64,000 nt of DNA from Sphingomonas sp. Root720 (GCF_001428605.1 NZ_LMID01000015.1:83591-147590); one strand, 5' to 3'. Counted from the stretch's first letter, positions 32,879 to 43,360 are shown. Translations and numbers: made by a program. Notes: generated by a model from the sequence alone, not told the origin.

Positions 32879-33979
32879 TCAGGCGCCCATCGCGACCAGG
32901 AAGACGAAGAAGATCAGCGCCGCGGTATAGGCCGAGACGATCAGCGCGAAGGTGCGCCAGGTCGCGCCGAACCGGCCGAGGCCGTAGGTGCCCTTGAGCT
33001 GCCGGTACATGTGCCAGGGCGGGAAGAACAGCAGCACCATCCCGATCAGCAGGCCGGGAAGCCCGACCGCCGAGGCGAGGCTGAGCGCGACCACCATCAG
33101 GGTCATCGCCGCCAGCGAATAGGTGGCGAAGACGGCATGATCGTACATGCCGACGTCGCGCCGGAACAGGAACAGCACCCAGATGAAGGGCAGCGAGATC
33201 GGGATCAGCGCCCAGGAGAATTTATAGGCGCTCGACTGGAGCTTGTAGGCGGTCAGCTCCGGATTGGCGGCGGCATGGCGGATGATGTGATCGACCCCGG
33301 GAACGCCGGTCCTGAGGCCGGCCTCGTCGACGTCGACCGGTTTCGTCCGGACGTCAGGCTTGAGCACGCCCTTCGTCACCAGCCGCAGCTCGGCCTGCTC
33401 GGTGGTCAGGTCGCCGAGCCGTTCGTTAAGCGCGGGCGTCCTGCCGCCCTTCGCCTTGAGCGCCGCCTTCTCGGCCTGGAGCTTCCCGATCTCGGCCTCG
33501 ACCGTGGCGAGACGGTTGGCGGCGTCGGTCCGCGCCTTGGCCATCGCCGTCGCGTCGGTGGCGCTGACCGGCCCGAACGGCCCGCCGATCAGGCCGAACA
33601 CCGCGACCATCAGGAAGACCGAGAAGAGGAACAGCGCCATCGGCGAGACGAAGTTGACCCGCTCCCCCGCGATGTAGCGGCGGGTGACCTCGCCGGGCCG
33701 CCAGAACAGCAGCGGCAGCGTGTGCCAGGTGCGCCCCTCGAAATGGAACACGCCGTGGAGGATGTCGTGGAACAGCGCGCCCGCGGTGCGGTGGATGTGC
33801 CCCGCCTGCCCGCAGGCATGGCAATGCGCGCCGAGCAGACGGGTCCCGCAGTTCAGGCAGGCGTCGCCATGGCCGTCCTGCGCTGCGCCGCCGCCGTCTT
33901 TCCGGCCGCCGCCGTCGACCGCATGCGCGACGACGGCGCCCGTCGCGACATCGGCCATCGCTTCGAATTCCCCTGACAT
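32879..33979 (-). CDS. DUF3667 membrane protein with N-terminal zinc ribbon
   Basis: A 366-residue protein. A zinc-ribbon-like CLNCGTRLLGAHCHACGQ (41-58) precedes the DUF3667 core HDILHGVFHFEGRTWHTLPLLFWRPGEVTRRYI. One hydrophobic segment follows (about 113-132), then a coiled-coil-like Ala/Glu/Lys stretch (~145-190) and four more transmembrane segments in the last 110 residues. Function unknown. It is convergent with the small exported protein, and its ATG is 82 bp from the divergent proA start. Confidence 0.83.
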   Translation of the reverse strand: MSGEFEAMADVATGAVVAHAVDGGGRKDGGGAAQDGHGDACLNCGTRLLGAHCHACGQAGHIHRTAGALFHDILHGVFHFEGRTWHTLPLLFWRPGEVTRRYIAGERVNFVSPMALFLFSVFLMVAVFGLIGGPFGPVSATDATAMAKARTDAANRLATVEAEIGKLQAEKAALKAKGGRTPALNERLGDLTTEQAELRLVTKGVLKPDVRTKPVDVDEAGLRTGVPGVDHIIRHAAANPELTAYKLQSSAYKFSWALIPISLPFIWVLFLFRRDVGMYDHAVFATYSLAAMTLMVVALSLASAVGLPGLLIGMVLLFFPPWHMYRQLKGTYGLGRFGATWRTFALIVSAYTAALIFFVFLVAMGA

Positions 33980-34061
33980 GGTCGAAAACTAGCATCGCAG
34001 GCGGCCGAGCGCGAGAGGGCTTTGGGTTGGGTCGGCGCGGCCAATATGCTAGGGGCGGCGC

Positions 34062-35366
34062 ATGACCGAAGCCGTTGCCATCCGCCCCGCCGACACCCCC
34101 AGCGCCTCCGCCCCAGAGGATTCCGCCGCGCTGATCGCGGACATGGGCCGGCGCGCGCGCGCCGCCGCCGTCCGGCTGGCGGGGACGCCGACCGCCGACA
34201 AGGCGAAGGCGCTGGTCGCGGCCGCGAAGGCGATCCGTGCCCGGGCCGGCGCGATCCTCGCCGCCAATGCCGAGGATGTGGCCCGCGCGCGGGCGAACGG
34301 GCTGACCGCCGCGCTGATCGACCGGCTGACGCTCGATCCCGCGCGGCTCGAGGGCGTCGCCGCCGGGCTGGAGGCGGTCGCCGCCCTGCCCGATCCGGTC
34401 GGCCAGACGATCGACGAGGCGCGCCGCCCCAACGGGCTGCTCCTCCAGCGCGTCCGGGTGCCGCTGGGCGTGATCGGCATCATCTACGAAAGCCGGCCCA
34501 ACGTGACCGCCGATGCGGGTGCGCTGTCGCTGATGTCGGGCAATGCCTGCATCCTGCGCGGCGGATCGGAGGCGACCGCCAGCAACCACGCGATCCACGC
34601 CGCGCTGCTCGACGGCCTGCGCGCCGCGGGCCTGCCCGAGGACGCGATCCAGCTCGTTCCCACCACCGACCGCGCCGCGGTCGGCGCGATGCTGGCGGCG
34701 CAGGGGCTGATCGACATCATCGTCCCGCGCGGCGGCAAGAGCCTGGTCGCGCGCGTCCAGGACGAGGCGCGCGTGCCGGTGCTCGCCCATCTCGACGGCA
34801 TCGTCCATCTCTACATCGACCGCGCGGCCGACGCCGCCAAGGCGGTGCCGCTGGCCGTCAACGCCAAGATGCGCCGCACCGGCGTCTGCGGCGCGACCGA
34901 GACGCTGCTGCTCGACCGCGCCTATGGCGCGCCGGGGGCGATCGTCGCCGCGCTGATCGAGGCCGGCTGCGAGGTGCGCGGCGATGCCGAGGCACGCGGG
35001 CTCGATCCCCGCATCCTGCCCGCCGCCGACAGCGACTGGGACTGCGAATATCTCGACAGCATCGTCTCGGTGGCGATGGTCGACGGCGTCGAGGGCGCGA
35101 TGGCGCACATCGCCCGCCACAGCTCGCACCATACCGATGCGATCGTCACCGAGGACCAGGCCGTGGCCGACCGCTTCCTCGCCCAGGTCGACAGCGCGAT
35201 CGTGATGCACAACGCCTCGACCCAGTTCGCCGACGGCGGCGAGTTCGGGCTGGGCGCCGAGATCGGCATCTCGACCGGCCGCCTCCACGCGCGCGGCCCG
35301 GTCGCGCTGGAAGGGCTCACCACCTATAAATGGCTGGTGCGCGGATCGGGGCAGTTGCGGCCATGA
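34062..35366 (+). CDS. proA: Gamma-glutamyl phosphate reductase
   Basis: A 434-residue ProA that reduces gamma-glutamyl phosphate to glutamate semialdehyde with NADPH in proline synthesis. The catalytic Cys276 lies in [17 protein letters not shown]. Other landmarks are [27 protein letters not shown] and [36 protein letters not shown]. Length is normal. Its last codons overlap (ATGA) the first of two tiny membrane-protein ORFs. No proB is adjacent. Confidence 0.95.
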   Translation: MTEAVAIRPADTPSASAPEDSAALIADMGRRARAAAVRLAGTPTADKAKALVAAAKAIRARAGAILAANAEDVARARANGLTAALIDRLTLDPARLEGVAAGLEAVAALPDPVGQTIDEARRPNGLLLQRVRVPLGVIGIIYESRPNVTADAGALSLMSGNACILRGGSEATASNHAIHAALLDGLRAAGLPEDAIQLVPTTDRAAVGAMLAAQGLIDIIVPRGGKSLVARVQDEARVPVLAHLDGIVHLYIDRAADAAKAVPLAVNAKMRRTGVCGATETLLLDRAYGAPGAIVAALIEAGCEVRGDAEARGLDPRILPAADSDWDCEYLDSIVSVAMVDGVEGAMAHIARHSSHHTDAIVTEDQAVADRFLAQVDSAIVMHNASTQFADGGEFGLGAEIGISTGRLHARGPVALEGLTTYKWLVRGSGQLRP

Positions 35367-35488
35367 TCCCGGACGACCAGCCGAAGCGCGCCAAACGCGC
35401 CGTATCGGGTGGCGTCTATGTGATCCTGATCACCGGCTTTCTCGCCCTCACCCAGATGGGTTTGAACTATAACAGCCCATCGGCGTGA
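35363..35488 (+). CDS. Micro-protein 1 (41 aa, single transmembrane segment)
   Basis: The ATG overlaps the proA stop as ATGA. The 41-residue product has a basic N-terminus (PKRAKRAV) and one hydrophobic helix ([19 protein letters not shown]). Its own stop overlaps the next GTG as GTGA. Such stacked overlaps imply translational coupling and make a chance ORF less likely. Family unknown. Confidence 0.5.
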   Translation: MIPDDQPKRAKRAVSGGVYVILITGFLALTQMGLNYNSPSA

Positions 35489-35619
35489 TACTGGTCATCG
35501 CGATCGGACTGCTGACGATCGGCGGCGCCTGGGCCCTGGCGCGCTTCATACGGAAGCATGGCGTCGAGGTCGGCGAGGCACGGTTCGACACGCGCAACCC
35601 GGACGATCGTCAACCCTGA
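35485..35619 (+). CDS. Micro-protein 2 (44 aa, single transmembrane segment)
   Basis: A GTG start overlaps the stop of micro-protein 1. The 44-residue product begins with a hydrophobic helix ([20 protein letters not shown]) followed by a charged tail rich in Arg, Asp and Glu. It ends 13 bp before the sulfite-oxidase-like gene, so it may belong to that unit. Family unknown. Confidence 0.5.
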   Translation: MILVIAIGLLTIGGAWALARFIRKHGVEVGEARFDTRNPDDRQP

Positions 35620-35632
35620 GGCGGATGAGGCC

Positions 35633-36289
35633 ATGAGCGACGAGAAGCTTCCACCGGAAACCAAGCTTACCCGCACCAAGCGCGCCTGGGCGGACAAGCG
35701 CAAGTTCATCACCGGTACGGCGGCCCGATCCGAGGAGAACCGCCTGCCGCCTGGCCAGCATGTCGTCCGCGACTGGCCCGTGCTCGACCTCGGCAAGCAA
35801 CCCGACATTTCCCGCGAGCGGTGGAAGCTCAAGATCGCGGGGATGGTCGACCGTCCGGCGACGCTCGACTGGGCCGCCTTCATGGCCCTGCCGCAGACGC
35901 AGGCGCGCTCGGACATCCACTGCGTCACGAGCTGGTCGCGCTACGACAACGACTGGACCGGGGTCGCCACCCGCGACCTGCTCGACCTGGTCGGGCCGCG
36001 TGACGAGGCGGGCCATCTGATGCTGCACGGCTATGACGGCTATACCACCAACGTCCCGCTGGCCGATTTCGCGGCCCCGGAAGCGATCCTCGTCCACAGC
36101 TGGCAGGGCAAGCCGCTTACCCGCGAGCATGGCGGGCCGGTCCGCCTGGTGATCCCGCACCTCTATTTCTGGAAGAGCGCCAAATGGATCGGCGGGATCG
36201 ACTTTCTCGGCGCGGACAAGCCGGGCTTCTGGGAAGTGAACGGCTATCACATGCGCGGCGACCCCTGGGCCGAGGAACGCTATAGCTGA
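35633..36289 (+). CDS. Molybdopterin-dependent (sulfite oxidase-like) oxidoreductase
   Basis: A 218-residue protein of the sulfite oxidase/MsrP catalytic-domain family. Cys97 in [10 protein letters not shown] is the molybdenum ligand; [51 protein letters not shown] and GFWEVNGYH are family blocks. No Tat signal is present, so unlike MsrP it is probably cytoplasmic. The substrate is unknown. It follows the two membrane micro-ORFs by 13 bp, which may serve as anchors, an inference. Confidence 0.9.
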   Translation: MSDEKLPPETKLTRTKRAWADKRKFITGTAARSEENRLPPGQHVVRDWPVLDLGKQPDISRERWKLKIAGMVDRPATLDWAAFMALPQTQARSDIHCVTSWSRYDNDWTGVATRDLLDLVGPRDEAGHLMLHGYDGYTTNVPLADFAAPEAILVHSWQGKPLTREHGGPVRLVIPHLYFWKSAKWIGGIDFLGADKPGFWEVNGYHMRGDPWAEERYS

Positions 36290-36316
36290 CGGGCTGGGCG
36301 TGCTTCAGGGCCCGCT

Positions 36317-37330
36317 TCAGGCCGTGGCCTCGCGCCGCTCCGCCACCCGTTGCCCACCGGCCGCGCCCGCGATCAGCTCGAACGACTTCAGCCGCAGCGC
36401 ATGGTCGTAGACGTCCGACACGATCATGAGTTCGTCGGCGCCGGTCTCCGCGACCAGCGCGTCGATGCCCGTAGCGACGGTCTCGCGCGATCCGACGATC
36501 GAGCGCGCCAGCATCTGCTGCGCCTGGAAGCGCTCGGCCGGCGACCAGTAGCTCTCGATATCGTCGATCGGCGGCTGGCTCAGCGTGCGGGCGCCGCGGA
36601 AGATGTTGGCGAAGGACATCTGCTGGGTGGTCGCCAGCCGCCGCGCCTCCGCATCGGTGTCGGCGGCGACGATGTTGACGCCGACCACCGCATAGGGACG
36701 GTCGAGCTGCGCCGACGGCTTGAAGCGATCGCGATAGATGCGCAGCGCGTCCATCAGCTGCTGCGGCGCGAAATGCGAGGCGAAGGCGTAAGGCAGGCCC
36801 AGTTCGGCGGCGAGCTGGGCGCCGTAGGTGCTCGATCCCAATATCCACAGCGGCACGCGCGTGCCGGCCGCGGGCACGGCCTGGACCTGCTGGTCGGGCC
36901 GCACCGGTTCGAAATAATGCTGAAGCTCGAGCACGTCCTGCGGGAAGCTGTCGGCATCGTGCCGGCGGCGCAGCGCGCGCACGGTCAGCTGGTCGGTGCC
37001 CGGCGCGCGGCCCAGGCCGAGATCTATCCGGCCCGGATAGAGCCGGGCGAGCGTGCCGAACTGCTCGGCGATGATCAGCGGCGAGTGGTTGGGCAGCATG
37101 ATGCCGCCCGCGCCGACCCGGATCGTGCTGGTCCCGGCGGCGACGTGCGACAGCACGATCGACGTCGCGGCGCTGGCGATGCCCGCCATGTTGTGATGCT
37201 CGGCCACCCAGAAGCGGCGATAGCCCCAGCCTTCGGCATGGACCGCCAGATCGCGGGCATTGTCGATCGCCCCGCGGGCATCGGTGTCTTCGGTCACGCG
37301 GACCAGATCGAGGATGGATAGGGCGACCAT
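36317..37330 (-). CDS. LLM class flavin-dependent oxidoreductase
   Basis: A 337-residue bacterial luciferase-like monooxygenase. Diagnostic blocks are [64 protein letters not shown] and the C-terminal [32 protein letters not shown]. It uses reduced FMN; the substrate is not known. ATG 37330 is the family-like start. It is convergent with the sulfite-oxidase-like gene and divergent from the DAACS symporter. Confidence 0.92.
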   Translation of the reverse strand: MVALSILDLVRVTEDTDARGAIDNARDLAVHAEGWGYRRFWVAEHHNMAGIASAATSIVLSHVAAGTSTIRVGAGGIMLPNHSPLIIAEQFGTLARLYPGRIDLGLGRAPGTDQLTVRALRRRHDADSFPQDVLELQHYFEPVRPDQQVQAVPAAGTRVPLWILGSSTYGAQLAAELGLPYAFASHFAPQQLMDALRIYRDRFKPSAQLDRPYAVVGVNIVAADTDAEARRLATTQQMSFANIFRGARTLSQPPIDDIESYWSPAERFQAQQMLARSIVGSRETVATGIDALVAETGADELMIVSDVYDHALRLKSFELIAGAAGGQRVAERREATA

Positions 37331-37483
37331 GGGAACTCCTGTTCGGATATATGTAGGTCGCGGGGCCGGCAAAACCACCATGATCGGCGATAGACTGTCT
37401 GTCGGACCTGTAAGCTAATCTCGTTTGTGGAGACGGCCGGCCCGTCCCACCTTCGCTGCACTCCCCTGTGCGAGAACCACGCG

Positions 37484-38803
37484 ATGTCCGTCGCCGCCAA
37501 AGGATCGTCCCGCTATCTCGGCAGCTTCGGCCTGCAGGTGCTGACAGGCATGGCGGTCGGCGTTCTGCTCGGCCTCGCCGCCCGCACGATCGGTCCGGTC
37601 GGCGGCGCGCCCAACGGACTGGCGCAGACGCTGGACCTGGTCGGCGCGATCTTCGTCCAGCTGCTCAAGACGCTGGTGCCGCCGCTGATCTTCGCGGCGA
37701 TCGTCAGCTCGATCGTCAACCTGCGCGACCTCAACAACGCCGCGCGGCTGGTCGGACAGACGCTGCTCTGGTTCGCGATCACCGCGCTGATCGCGGTGAC
37801 GCTCGGCATCGGCCTGGGCCTGCTGATCCAGCCGGGCGTCGGGTCCGGCGCGATCCCGGCCGAGGCCGTGACGCCCAAGACGATCGGGAGCTGGCTCGAC
37901 TTCCTCAAGGGCCTGGTGCCCTCCAACATCCTCGGCATCGCCGCGACCAGCAAGACCGGCGACGACGGCACCGTCACCACGACGCTGGGCTTCAACGCCC
38001 TCCAGATCATCGTCGTATCGATCGCGGTCGGCGCGGCGGCGCTGCGCGCGGGGGCGGCGGCCGAGCCCTTCATCGGCTTCGTGCGCGGGATGCTCGCGAT
38101 CATGCGGCGGCTGCTCTGGTGGGTGATCCGGCTGACCCCGATCGGCAGCGCCGGGCTGATCGGCACGGCGATCGTCAAATATGGCTGGGACGCGCTGGCC
38201 GGGCTCAGCGCCTATGCCGCCGCCATCTATATCGGCCTCGCGATCATCCTGCTGCTCGTCTACCCGGCCCTGCTGCTGCTCAACGGGATCAGCCCGCGCC
38301 GCTTCTTCACGGGCGCCTGGCCAGCGATCCAGCTCGGCTTCGTCTCGCGATCGTCGGTCGGCACCCTGCCCGTCACCGAGCGGTCGGCCGAGATGCTCGG
38401 CGTCCCGCGCAGCTATGCCTCCTTCGCGGTGCCGCTGGGATCGACGACCAAGATGGACGGCTGCGCCGCGCTCTATCCGGCGGTCTCGGCGATCTTCGTC
38501 GCGCAGTTCTACGGCCTGCCGCTCGGCCTGACCGACTATGGCCTGATCGTCTTCACCTCGGTGCTCGGATCGGCCGCGACCGCCGGGCTGACCGGCGCGA
38601 CGGTGATGCTGACCCTGACGCTGTCGACGCTCGGCCTGCCGCTCGAAGGCGCGGGGCTCCTGCTGGCGATCGACCCGATCCTCGACATGGGCCGCACCGC
38701 GATCAACGTCGCCGGCCAGATCCTGGTGCCGATGATCGTCGCCAAGCGCGAGGGCATATTGGAGGAACCGGTGCCGGAGGGCGTGCTGGCGGCGGAGGCG
38801 TGA
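37484..38803 (+). CDS. Dicarboxylate/amino acid:cation symporter (DAACS family)
   Basis: A 439-residue secondary transporter with about eight membrane helices and two re-entrant loops. The family motifs [11 protein letters not shown] and [12 protein letters not shown] are intact, along with LLQPGVG and the C-terminal [16 protein letters not shown]. It couples uptake of C4-dicarboxylates or acidic amino acids to Na+ or H+. ATG 37484 is preferred over an earlier GTG because it starts the conserved N-terminus. Confidence 0.9.
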   Translation: MSVAAKGSSRYLGSFGLQVLTGMAVGVLLGLAARTIGPVGGAPNGLAQTLDLVGAIFVQLLKTLVPPLIFAAIVSSIVNLRDLNNAARLVGQTLLWFAITALIAVTLGIGLGLLIQPGVGSGAIPAEAVTPKTIGSWLDFLKGLVPSNILGIAATSKTGDDGTVTTTLGFNALQIIVVSIAVGAAALRAGAAAEPFIGFVRGMLAIMRRLLWWVIRLTPIGSAGLIGTAIVKYGWDALAGLSAYAAAIYIGLAIILLLVYPALLLLNGISPRRFFTGAWPAIQLGFVSRSSVGTLPVTERSAEMLGVPRSYASFAVPLGSTTKMDGCAALYPAVSAIFVAQFYGLPLGLTDYGLIVFTSVLGSAATAGLTGATVMLTLTLSTLGLPLEGAGLLLAIDPILDMGRTAINVAGQILVPMIVAKREGILEEPVPEGVLAAEA

Positions 38804-38872
38804 CCTTGCCTTCCTCCGGTCGCCGCCGTCGGTAGCCGGAGAGGGAGAAGGGGGACGGTAGCCAGGCCGCCC

Positions 38873-40510
38873 CTACGACCGCAGCGACAACCGCCAGCCG
38901 AGTGAGATGCGCCAGTCCTTGCCGTAGCCCGCATAGGGCCGGTCGATCGGCTTCGCCGCCTCCAGGAACAACGCCGCCTTGGTGGTATAGCTCAGCCGCA
39001 CGCCGCCGCCCGCCGAGGCGAGGTCGAAGGTGCCGCCCGGAAAGGGCCCGCGATCGAGGATGCGCAGCTTCGCCGCGTCGACGAAGCCGTAGACCTCCGT
39101 ATTGCCGAAGGTCTTCGACGTCATCAGGGGCTTCACCGCCAGCTCGAACAGGCCCGCTACGCCGCGATCGGCGCTGAGCACAGCCACCTCGAACGCCCTG
39201 CCATAGTCGTCGCCGCCCACCGCGAAGCGTTCGGCGGCGGGGAGCCGGTCGCGGCTATACTGGCCGTTGACGCGGAGCCGGGCGACGATCCGCTTGCCCA
39301 CCGCCTGATCGATGCTGGCGCGGGCGTTCACCTTGCGGAATTTCGTCTCGGCCAGCAGCGCGGTGACCCTTGCCCCCAGCGCGTCGAAGCCCTGGCTGAG
39401 GGTGACGCCGCCGGTCAGGGTGCGCTTCGGCAACGCCTCGACATAGCCGAGCGCGACGCGGACCGCGCGGGTACGCTCGCTGGCGATCAACTGGCCGAAG
39501 GCGGCATTGTCGCTGTTCAATCCGTCGACCCCGACCGAGGCGGTCAGGTTGCGCCGGTAATCGCGGATCAGCGGATAGCTGTAGGTGATCCCGGCAATCT
39601 CCGCATTGCCGGTGATCGGCGAATTGCGCGGCCTGGTCGTGAGGTAGCCGAGCGAGAGCGCGAGCCGTCCGCCGTCCTGGCCGATCGCCGTCGAATGCGT
39701 CAGCGAGGCGTAGCGGTAGTTCTTGAAATTGGCCGAGGCGCCGAGCGCGACGTCGGTCTGGTCGCCGCCGCGCAGCAGGTGGTAGAGCGATGCCTTGGCC
39801 GTGAACTCGCCGCCGCGATAGGTGGCGCCCGCGCGGTTGTCGAAGCCCGCCGAGAACAGGTTCTTCCGGTCGGTGACGGTCAGCACGACGCGGACGAGGC
39901 CGCGCCCCGATCCCGCGACGATGTCGATGTCGGTCTTCGTGCCGGGAACATCCTGGATCAGCGAGACATAGCGCTGCAGCGTCGATTTGCGCAGCGGCGC
40001 TTCCCCGGTCAGCCGGGCGGCGATCGCAGCGATCAGGCGCCGCGCCCGGCCGGTCGACTTGTCGGTGACGATCACCCGCTCGACCGCGCCTTCGATCAGG
40101 ACCACCCGCAATATGCCGTCGGAAATGTCCTGGTTGGGGATCAGCACCGAGTAGAGCGCGACGTCCGCCTTCGCATAGCCGCTCGATATGGCGGCGGCGA
40201 CGTCCTGGAGGGTGGAGCGAGTCGCCGGCTTGCCGATGAAGGCTTCCGCCGCCCGGGCCGCCTCGGCGGGCGCCTTGGTGCCGACGAACTGGATCGCACG
40301 GATCGCGGTGCCGCCCTGCTCGGCGCCGCCCTCGATCACCGGCGCCGCGGCGGCGGGAGCCTCGCGGGCCGGGTCGGCCATTGTCGGCGTCACCGGCTGG
40401 ACGCGGTCGGCCCGGTTGCGGTCGAGGATCAGCGGCGATTGGGCCTGCGCGGCCGCGACCGGCGCGGCAAGGAACATCCCGGCCGCGAGCAGCCTGGTCG
40501 ATCGCGTCAT
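38873..40510 (-). CDS. ShlB/FhaC/HecB-type two-partner secretion transporter
   Basis: A 545-residue Omp85-superfamily protein. After a signal peptide (1-23) come a POTRA region (about 65-235, with AIQFVGTKAPAEAARAAEAFIGKPAT and LIEGAVERVIVTDK) and a 16-strand barrel ending in WRLSLRS. TpsB transporters move large beta-helical TpsA proteins across the outer membrane. It lies 63 bp after the Gly-rich lipoprotein gene, its probable operon partner and candidate substrate. Confidence 0.88.
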   Translation of the reverse strand: MTRSTRLLAAGMFLAAPVAAAQAQSPLILDRNRADRVQPVTPTMADPAREAPAAAAPVIEGGAEQGGTAIRAIQFVGTKAPAEAARAAEAFIGKPATRSTLQDVAAAISSGYAKADVALYSVLIPNQDISDGILRVVLIEGAVERVIVTDKSTGRARRLIAAIAARLTGEAPLRKSTLQRYVSLIQDVPGTKTDIDIVAGSGRGLVRVVLTVTDRKNLFSAGFDNRAGATYRGGEFTAKASLYHLLRGGDQTDVALGASANFKNYRYASLTHSTAIGQDGGRLALSLGYLTTRPRNSPITGNAEIAGITYSYPLIRDYRRNLTASVGVDGLNSDNAAFGQLIASERTRAVRVALGYVEALPKRTLTGGVTLSQGFDALGARVTALLAETKFRKVNARASIDQAVGKRIVARLRVNGQYSRDRLPAAERFAVGGDDYGRAFEVAVLSADRGVAGLFELAVKPLMTSKTFGNTEVYGFVDAAKLRILDRGPFPGGTFDLASAGGGVRLSYTTKAALFLEAAKPIDRPYAGYGKDWRISLGWRLSLRS

Positions 40511-40573
40511 GCGTACATCCCTGTTGGAGAAAAACCGGACCGGGGGCGGAGCCTCCGCGCCGCCCCCGACGGA

Positions 40574-41896
40574 TCAGTTGCCCCGACCGAGCAGACCGCC
40601 GACGAGACTGCCCGCGCCCGGCGTCGTCGCACCGCCCGAGGCCGAACCGGTGGCCGATCCGGTGGCCGATCCGGTCAGGGGCGCGGTCAGCCCGCCGACC
40701 GTCGCGGAGACGACATTGCCGCCCGACAGCACGCCCGCGCCGACCAGCGGACTGCTGCCGCCGTTGAGCACCGTGTTGTTGCCGACCGACACGGTGGCGA
40801 GCCCGTTGACCGGCAGCGCGCCGGCCGAACCGGCGACGGCCCCGCCGCCGCTCGCGCCCGCGACCGGGCCGACCGTGGCGGAGACGAGATTGCCGCCCGA
40901 TCCGACCCCGGCGCTCGCCAGGCTGCCGGTCGTCTGGGTCGGCGAGAGCACGCTCGCACCGACCAGCGGGGTGGTACCCGCGGAGCCGAGCAGCTGGTTG
41001 CCGCCCACCGTCGCGCCGACGGCCTGGCCCGTGACGGCGCCGGCATTGCCGAGGCCCGCGCCGCCGGTGCCGCCCGGCAGCACCGCCGAGACGATCGCCG
41101 CGCTGTCGGTGCCGAGCGGCGTCGCCACCGCCTTCACGACATTGCCCGCCGCATCGACGCCGACCGTCGCGAGCGTGCCGGCATTCTGGCTGGCCGACAG
41201 GACGCTGGTGCCGACGAGCTGCGATCCGCTGCCCGGCAGGACATTCTTGCCGACGACGTTGAGCGCGACCGCTTCCCCGACCGCCGCGGTCAGCCCGTCG
41301 ACCAGATAGGTCTTGCCCTGACCGGTATCGACGAGCGCCTGGCCGGTCGATTCGAGCAGCTTCGAGACCGTACCCGCAATTTGCACCGATCCGGGAACCG
41401 CGCCGTCGACTGCCTGGACCAGCGTCGGCGTCTGGCCGTTGGCGTCGAGCACGGCATTGCCCGCCGACACGAGCACCGGCCCGAGCGGGCCGGTGTTGGA
41501 TGGGTTGCCGGTGTTGGCGAGCAGGCCGGTCTCGGCGACGCCGTCGGAGCCGACCAGGCCGGGAACGGGCGCCGTGGCCAGCAGACCGCTGCCCGTGCCG
41601 CCGGTGCCGGTGCCGCCTCCGGTACCGCCGGTACCGCCGCCCGAACCGGTGCCACCCGATCCGGTGCCGCCCGAGCCGGTGCCGCCCGAGCCCGAGCCGC
41701 TACCGCTGCCATTGTCGCCGCCGGTCCCGCCGGAGCCGCCGTCGCCGGAGCCGTCACCGCCGTCGACCGGGGTCGCCGGAACCTGGCCGACGCCTGCGAC
41801 GCGCATGCCGCCTGTACTGTCACAGCCCGCCAGGGCGAGCGCCGCCACCGATGCCAGCAAAAGCCCGCCGGCCGACCCGAATTGTCTGGGATACAT
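40574..41896 (-). CDS. Gly/Ser-rich repeat lipoprotein linked to TpsB
   Basis: A 440-residue lipoprotein. The N-terminus MYPRQFGSAGGLLLASVAAL ends in lipobox ALAGC (Cys25), with GGAGG 5 nt before ATG 41896. Residues ~45-100 are a Gly/Ser/Thr low-complexity run of GSGGTGSGG units. The rest is built from imperfect repeats such as LVGxSVLSxxQxxGxLAxxGVxxxGNVVxA at about 100-residue scale, suggesting a beta-rich surface protein. It precedes the TpsB gene. TpsA substrates normally carry a filamentous haemagglutinin-like TPS domain and a Sec signal, not a lipobox, so this is an atypical partner. Confidence 0.75.
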   Translation of the reverse strand: MYPRQFGSAGGLLLASVAALALAGCDSTGGMRVAGVGQVPATPVDGGDGSGDGGSGGTGGDNGSGSGSGSGGTGSGGTGSGGTGSGGGTGGTGGGTGTGGTGSGLLATAPVPGLVGSDGVAETGLLANTGNPSNTGPLGPVLVSAGNAVLDANGQTPTLVQAVDGAVPGSVQIAGTVSKLLESTGQALVDTGQGKTYLVDGLTAAVGEAVALNVVGKNVLPGSGSQLVGTSVLSASQNAGTLATVGVDAAGNVVKAVATPLGTDSAAIVSAVLPGGTGGAGLGNAGAVTGQAVGATVGGNQLLGSAGTTPLVGASVLSPTQTTGSLASAGVGSGGNLVSATVGPVAGASGGGAVAGSAGALPVNGLATVSVGNNTVLNGGSSPLVGAGVLSGGNVVSATVGGLTAPLTGSATGSATGSASGGATTPGAGSLVGGLLGRGN

Positions 41897-42113
41897 CGCA
41901 ACCTCCACTGCTTTAATCCCCCAGTAATCTTCCGCGCCGGGCGGCCGTTCCGTTAGCTCCGCTTCCGGATCAAAAAGCAGCATAGGTATCTTTGCGTAGT
42001 GGAGGACAGATATGGAAACTATGCATGAACAATGCATTCGCAGGATATCGGCCGCTTTGGGGAAAGCGGACTAATCCAGATCAATGATTTGCGGAGGGGA
42101 TTGGAGCTATAGG

Positions 42114-42575
42114 GTGGCCACTATCGGGTCTTCTCGCAACGACTTTGCCCCTTCGGTATCCGATGACGAACTGGCCGCGCTGTTGTCCGCCATCAACGCC
42201 CCTCAAGGCTGCCGTCCTCCGCCCGTCGAAAGAGAGAGGCTGCGCCATCTTTCGGATCGCTCGCTGCGATGGCGGCGGATTCAGCGCGGTATGTTCCCCG
42301 ATGCGGTGTTCCGGGATTCCTGCTGGGACATCATGCTGCTCTGCTTTTCCGGACAGTTGGCCGATCGGCGGATATGCGTGAAGCAACTCCACAACGAGCT
42401 CGACCAATCGAACACGTCGCTGCTTCGCCGCATCCAGGAGCTCGAGGATGCGGGCATGATCCGGCGCGAGCGCGACGACCTCGACGGCCGGAGGACGGTC
42501 GTCCGGCTGACCGACTCGGCGGTCGCCGCGATGTCGCGCTTCTTCCAGCTGATCGGCGAAGGAATACCCCGCTGA
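42114..42575 (+). CDS. MarR-like winged-helix regulator
   Basis: A 153-residue protein whose residues ~75-150 form a winged helix: VFRDSCWDIMLLCFSGQLADRRICVKQLHNELDQSNTSLLRRIQELEDAGMIRRERDDLDGRRTVVRLTD (family-like region, with the DxRRT wing). The GTG 42114 start has GGAG 7 nt upstream; ATG 42084 lacks a Shine-Dalgarno. It is divergent from the lipoprotein-TpsB operon, which makes it a candidate regulator of it. Confidence 0.82.
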   Translation: MATIGSSRNDFAPSVSDDELAALLSAINAPQGCRPPPVERERLRHLSDRSLRWRRIQRGMFPDAVFRDSCWDIMLLCFSGQLADRRICVKQLHNELDQSNTSLLRRIQELEDAGMIRRERDDLDGRRTVVRLTDSAVAAMSRFFQLIGEGIPR

Positions 42576-42698
42576 TCGCAACCCTGCGCTGTGCCGAACG
42601 TTCAACCCTTGTTCACGCCACGCTTGCGATAAACTGTGGCTGAACTAGGTTGAAGCCCGCTCCTCCGGAGCTTCAGGAAAGACAAGGCGCATCCGACA

Positions 42699-43355
42699 AT
42701 GCCGATTCTCCGCAAGTTCCTCGCCGTCGCAGCACCGCTCGCGCTTCTGGCGGTTTCCGCGTGTACCCAGCCATTCGAGGCCAAGGTATCGCGTTTCCAG
42801 GCGCTACCGGTTCCCGAGGGCCAGACCTTCGCGGTCGTCGCCGCCGATGCGCGCAACGACGGCGGGCTGGAGTTCGCCCAATATGCCGGCCTCGTCACCC
42901 AGCGCCTGGCATCCTACGGCTATCGTCCGGTCGAGGGCGGCGCCAGGCCCGAGCTGGTCGTGAAGTTCGGCTATGGCGTCGACCAGGGCCAGCCGAAGAC
43001 GGTGTCGCGCCCGACGCCCGGCCCGGCCTTCGGGCCATGGGGCGGCTGGGGCGGCCCCTATGGCCGCCGCTGGGGCTACGGATCGGCCTTCTATTATGGC
43101 TGGGACCCTTTCTGGTATGATCCCTGGTACCAGCAGATCGACACCTACACCGTCTACACCAGCCACGCCGAGATGGTGATCGAGCGCTCGGCGGACGGCA
43201 AGCATGTGTTCGAAGGCAAGGCCAAGGCCCGCTCGCTCGAGGACGCGCTGCCCAAGCTGGTGCCGAACCTGGTCGAGGCGCTGTTCACCAACTTCCCCGG
43301 CCAGTCGGGCGAGGAGGTGCGCATCACCATCGCGCCGGAGAAGAAGGGCAAATAA
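42699..43355 (+). CDS. DUF4136 family lipoprotein
   Basis: A 218-residue lipoprotein. The signal sequence ends in LAVSAC (Cys22). The DUF4136 pattern follows: ARNDGGLEFAQYAGLVTQRLASYGYRPVEGG and LVVKFGYGVDQGQ, with a central Gly/Trp/Tyr-rich insert (GPWGGWGGPYGRRWGYGSAFYYGWDPFWYDPWYQ, about residues 108-145 in parts). Homologues are outer-membrane lipoproteins of unknown function. Downstream lies a 388-bp gap with palindromes. Confidence 0.85.
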   Translation: MPILRKFLAVAAPLALLAVSACTQPFEAKVSRFQALPVPEGQTFAVVAADARNDGGLEFAQYAGLVTQRLASYGYRPVEGGARPELVVKFGYGVDQGQPKTVSRPTPGPAFGPWGGWGGPYGRRWGYGSAFYYGWDPFWYDPWYQQIDTYTVYTSHAEMVIERSADGKHVFEGKAKARSLEDALPKLVPNLVEALFTNFPGQSGEEVRITIAPEKKGK

Positions 43356-43360
43356 TCGCC

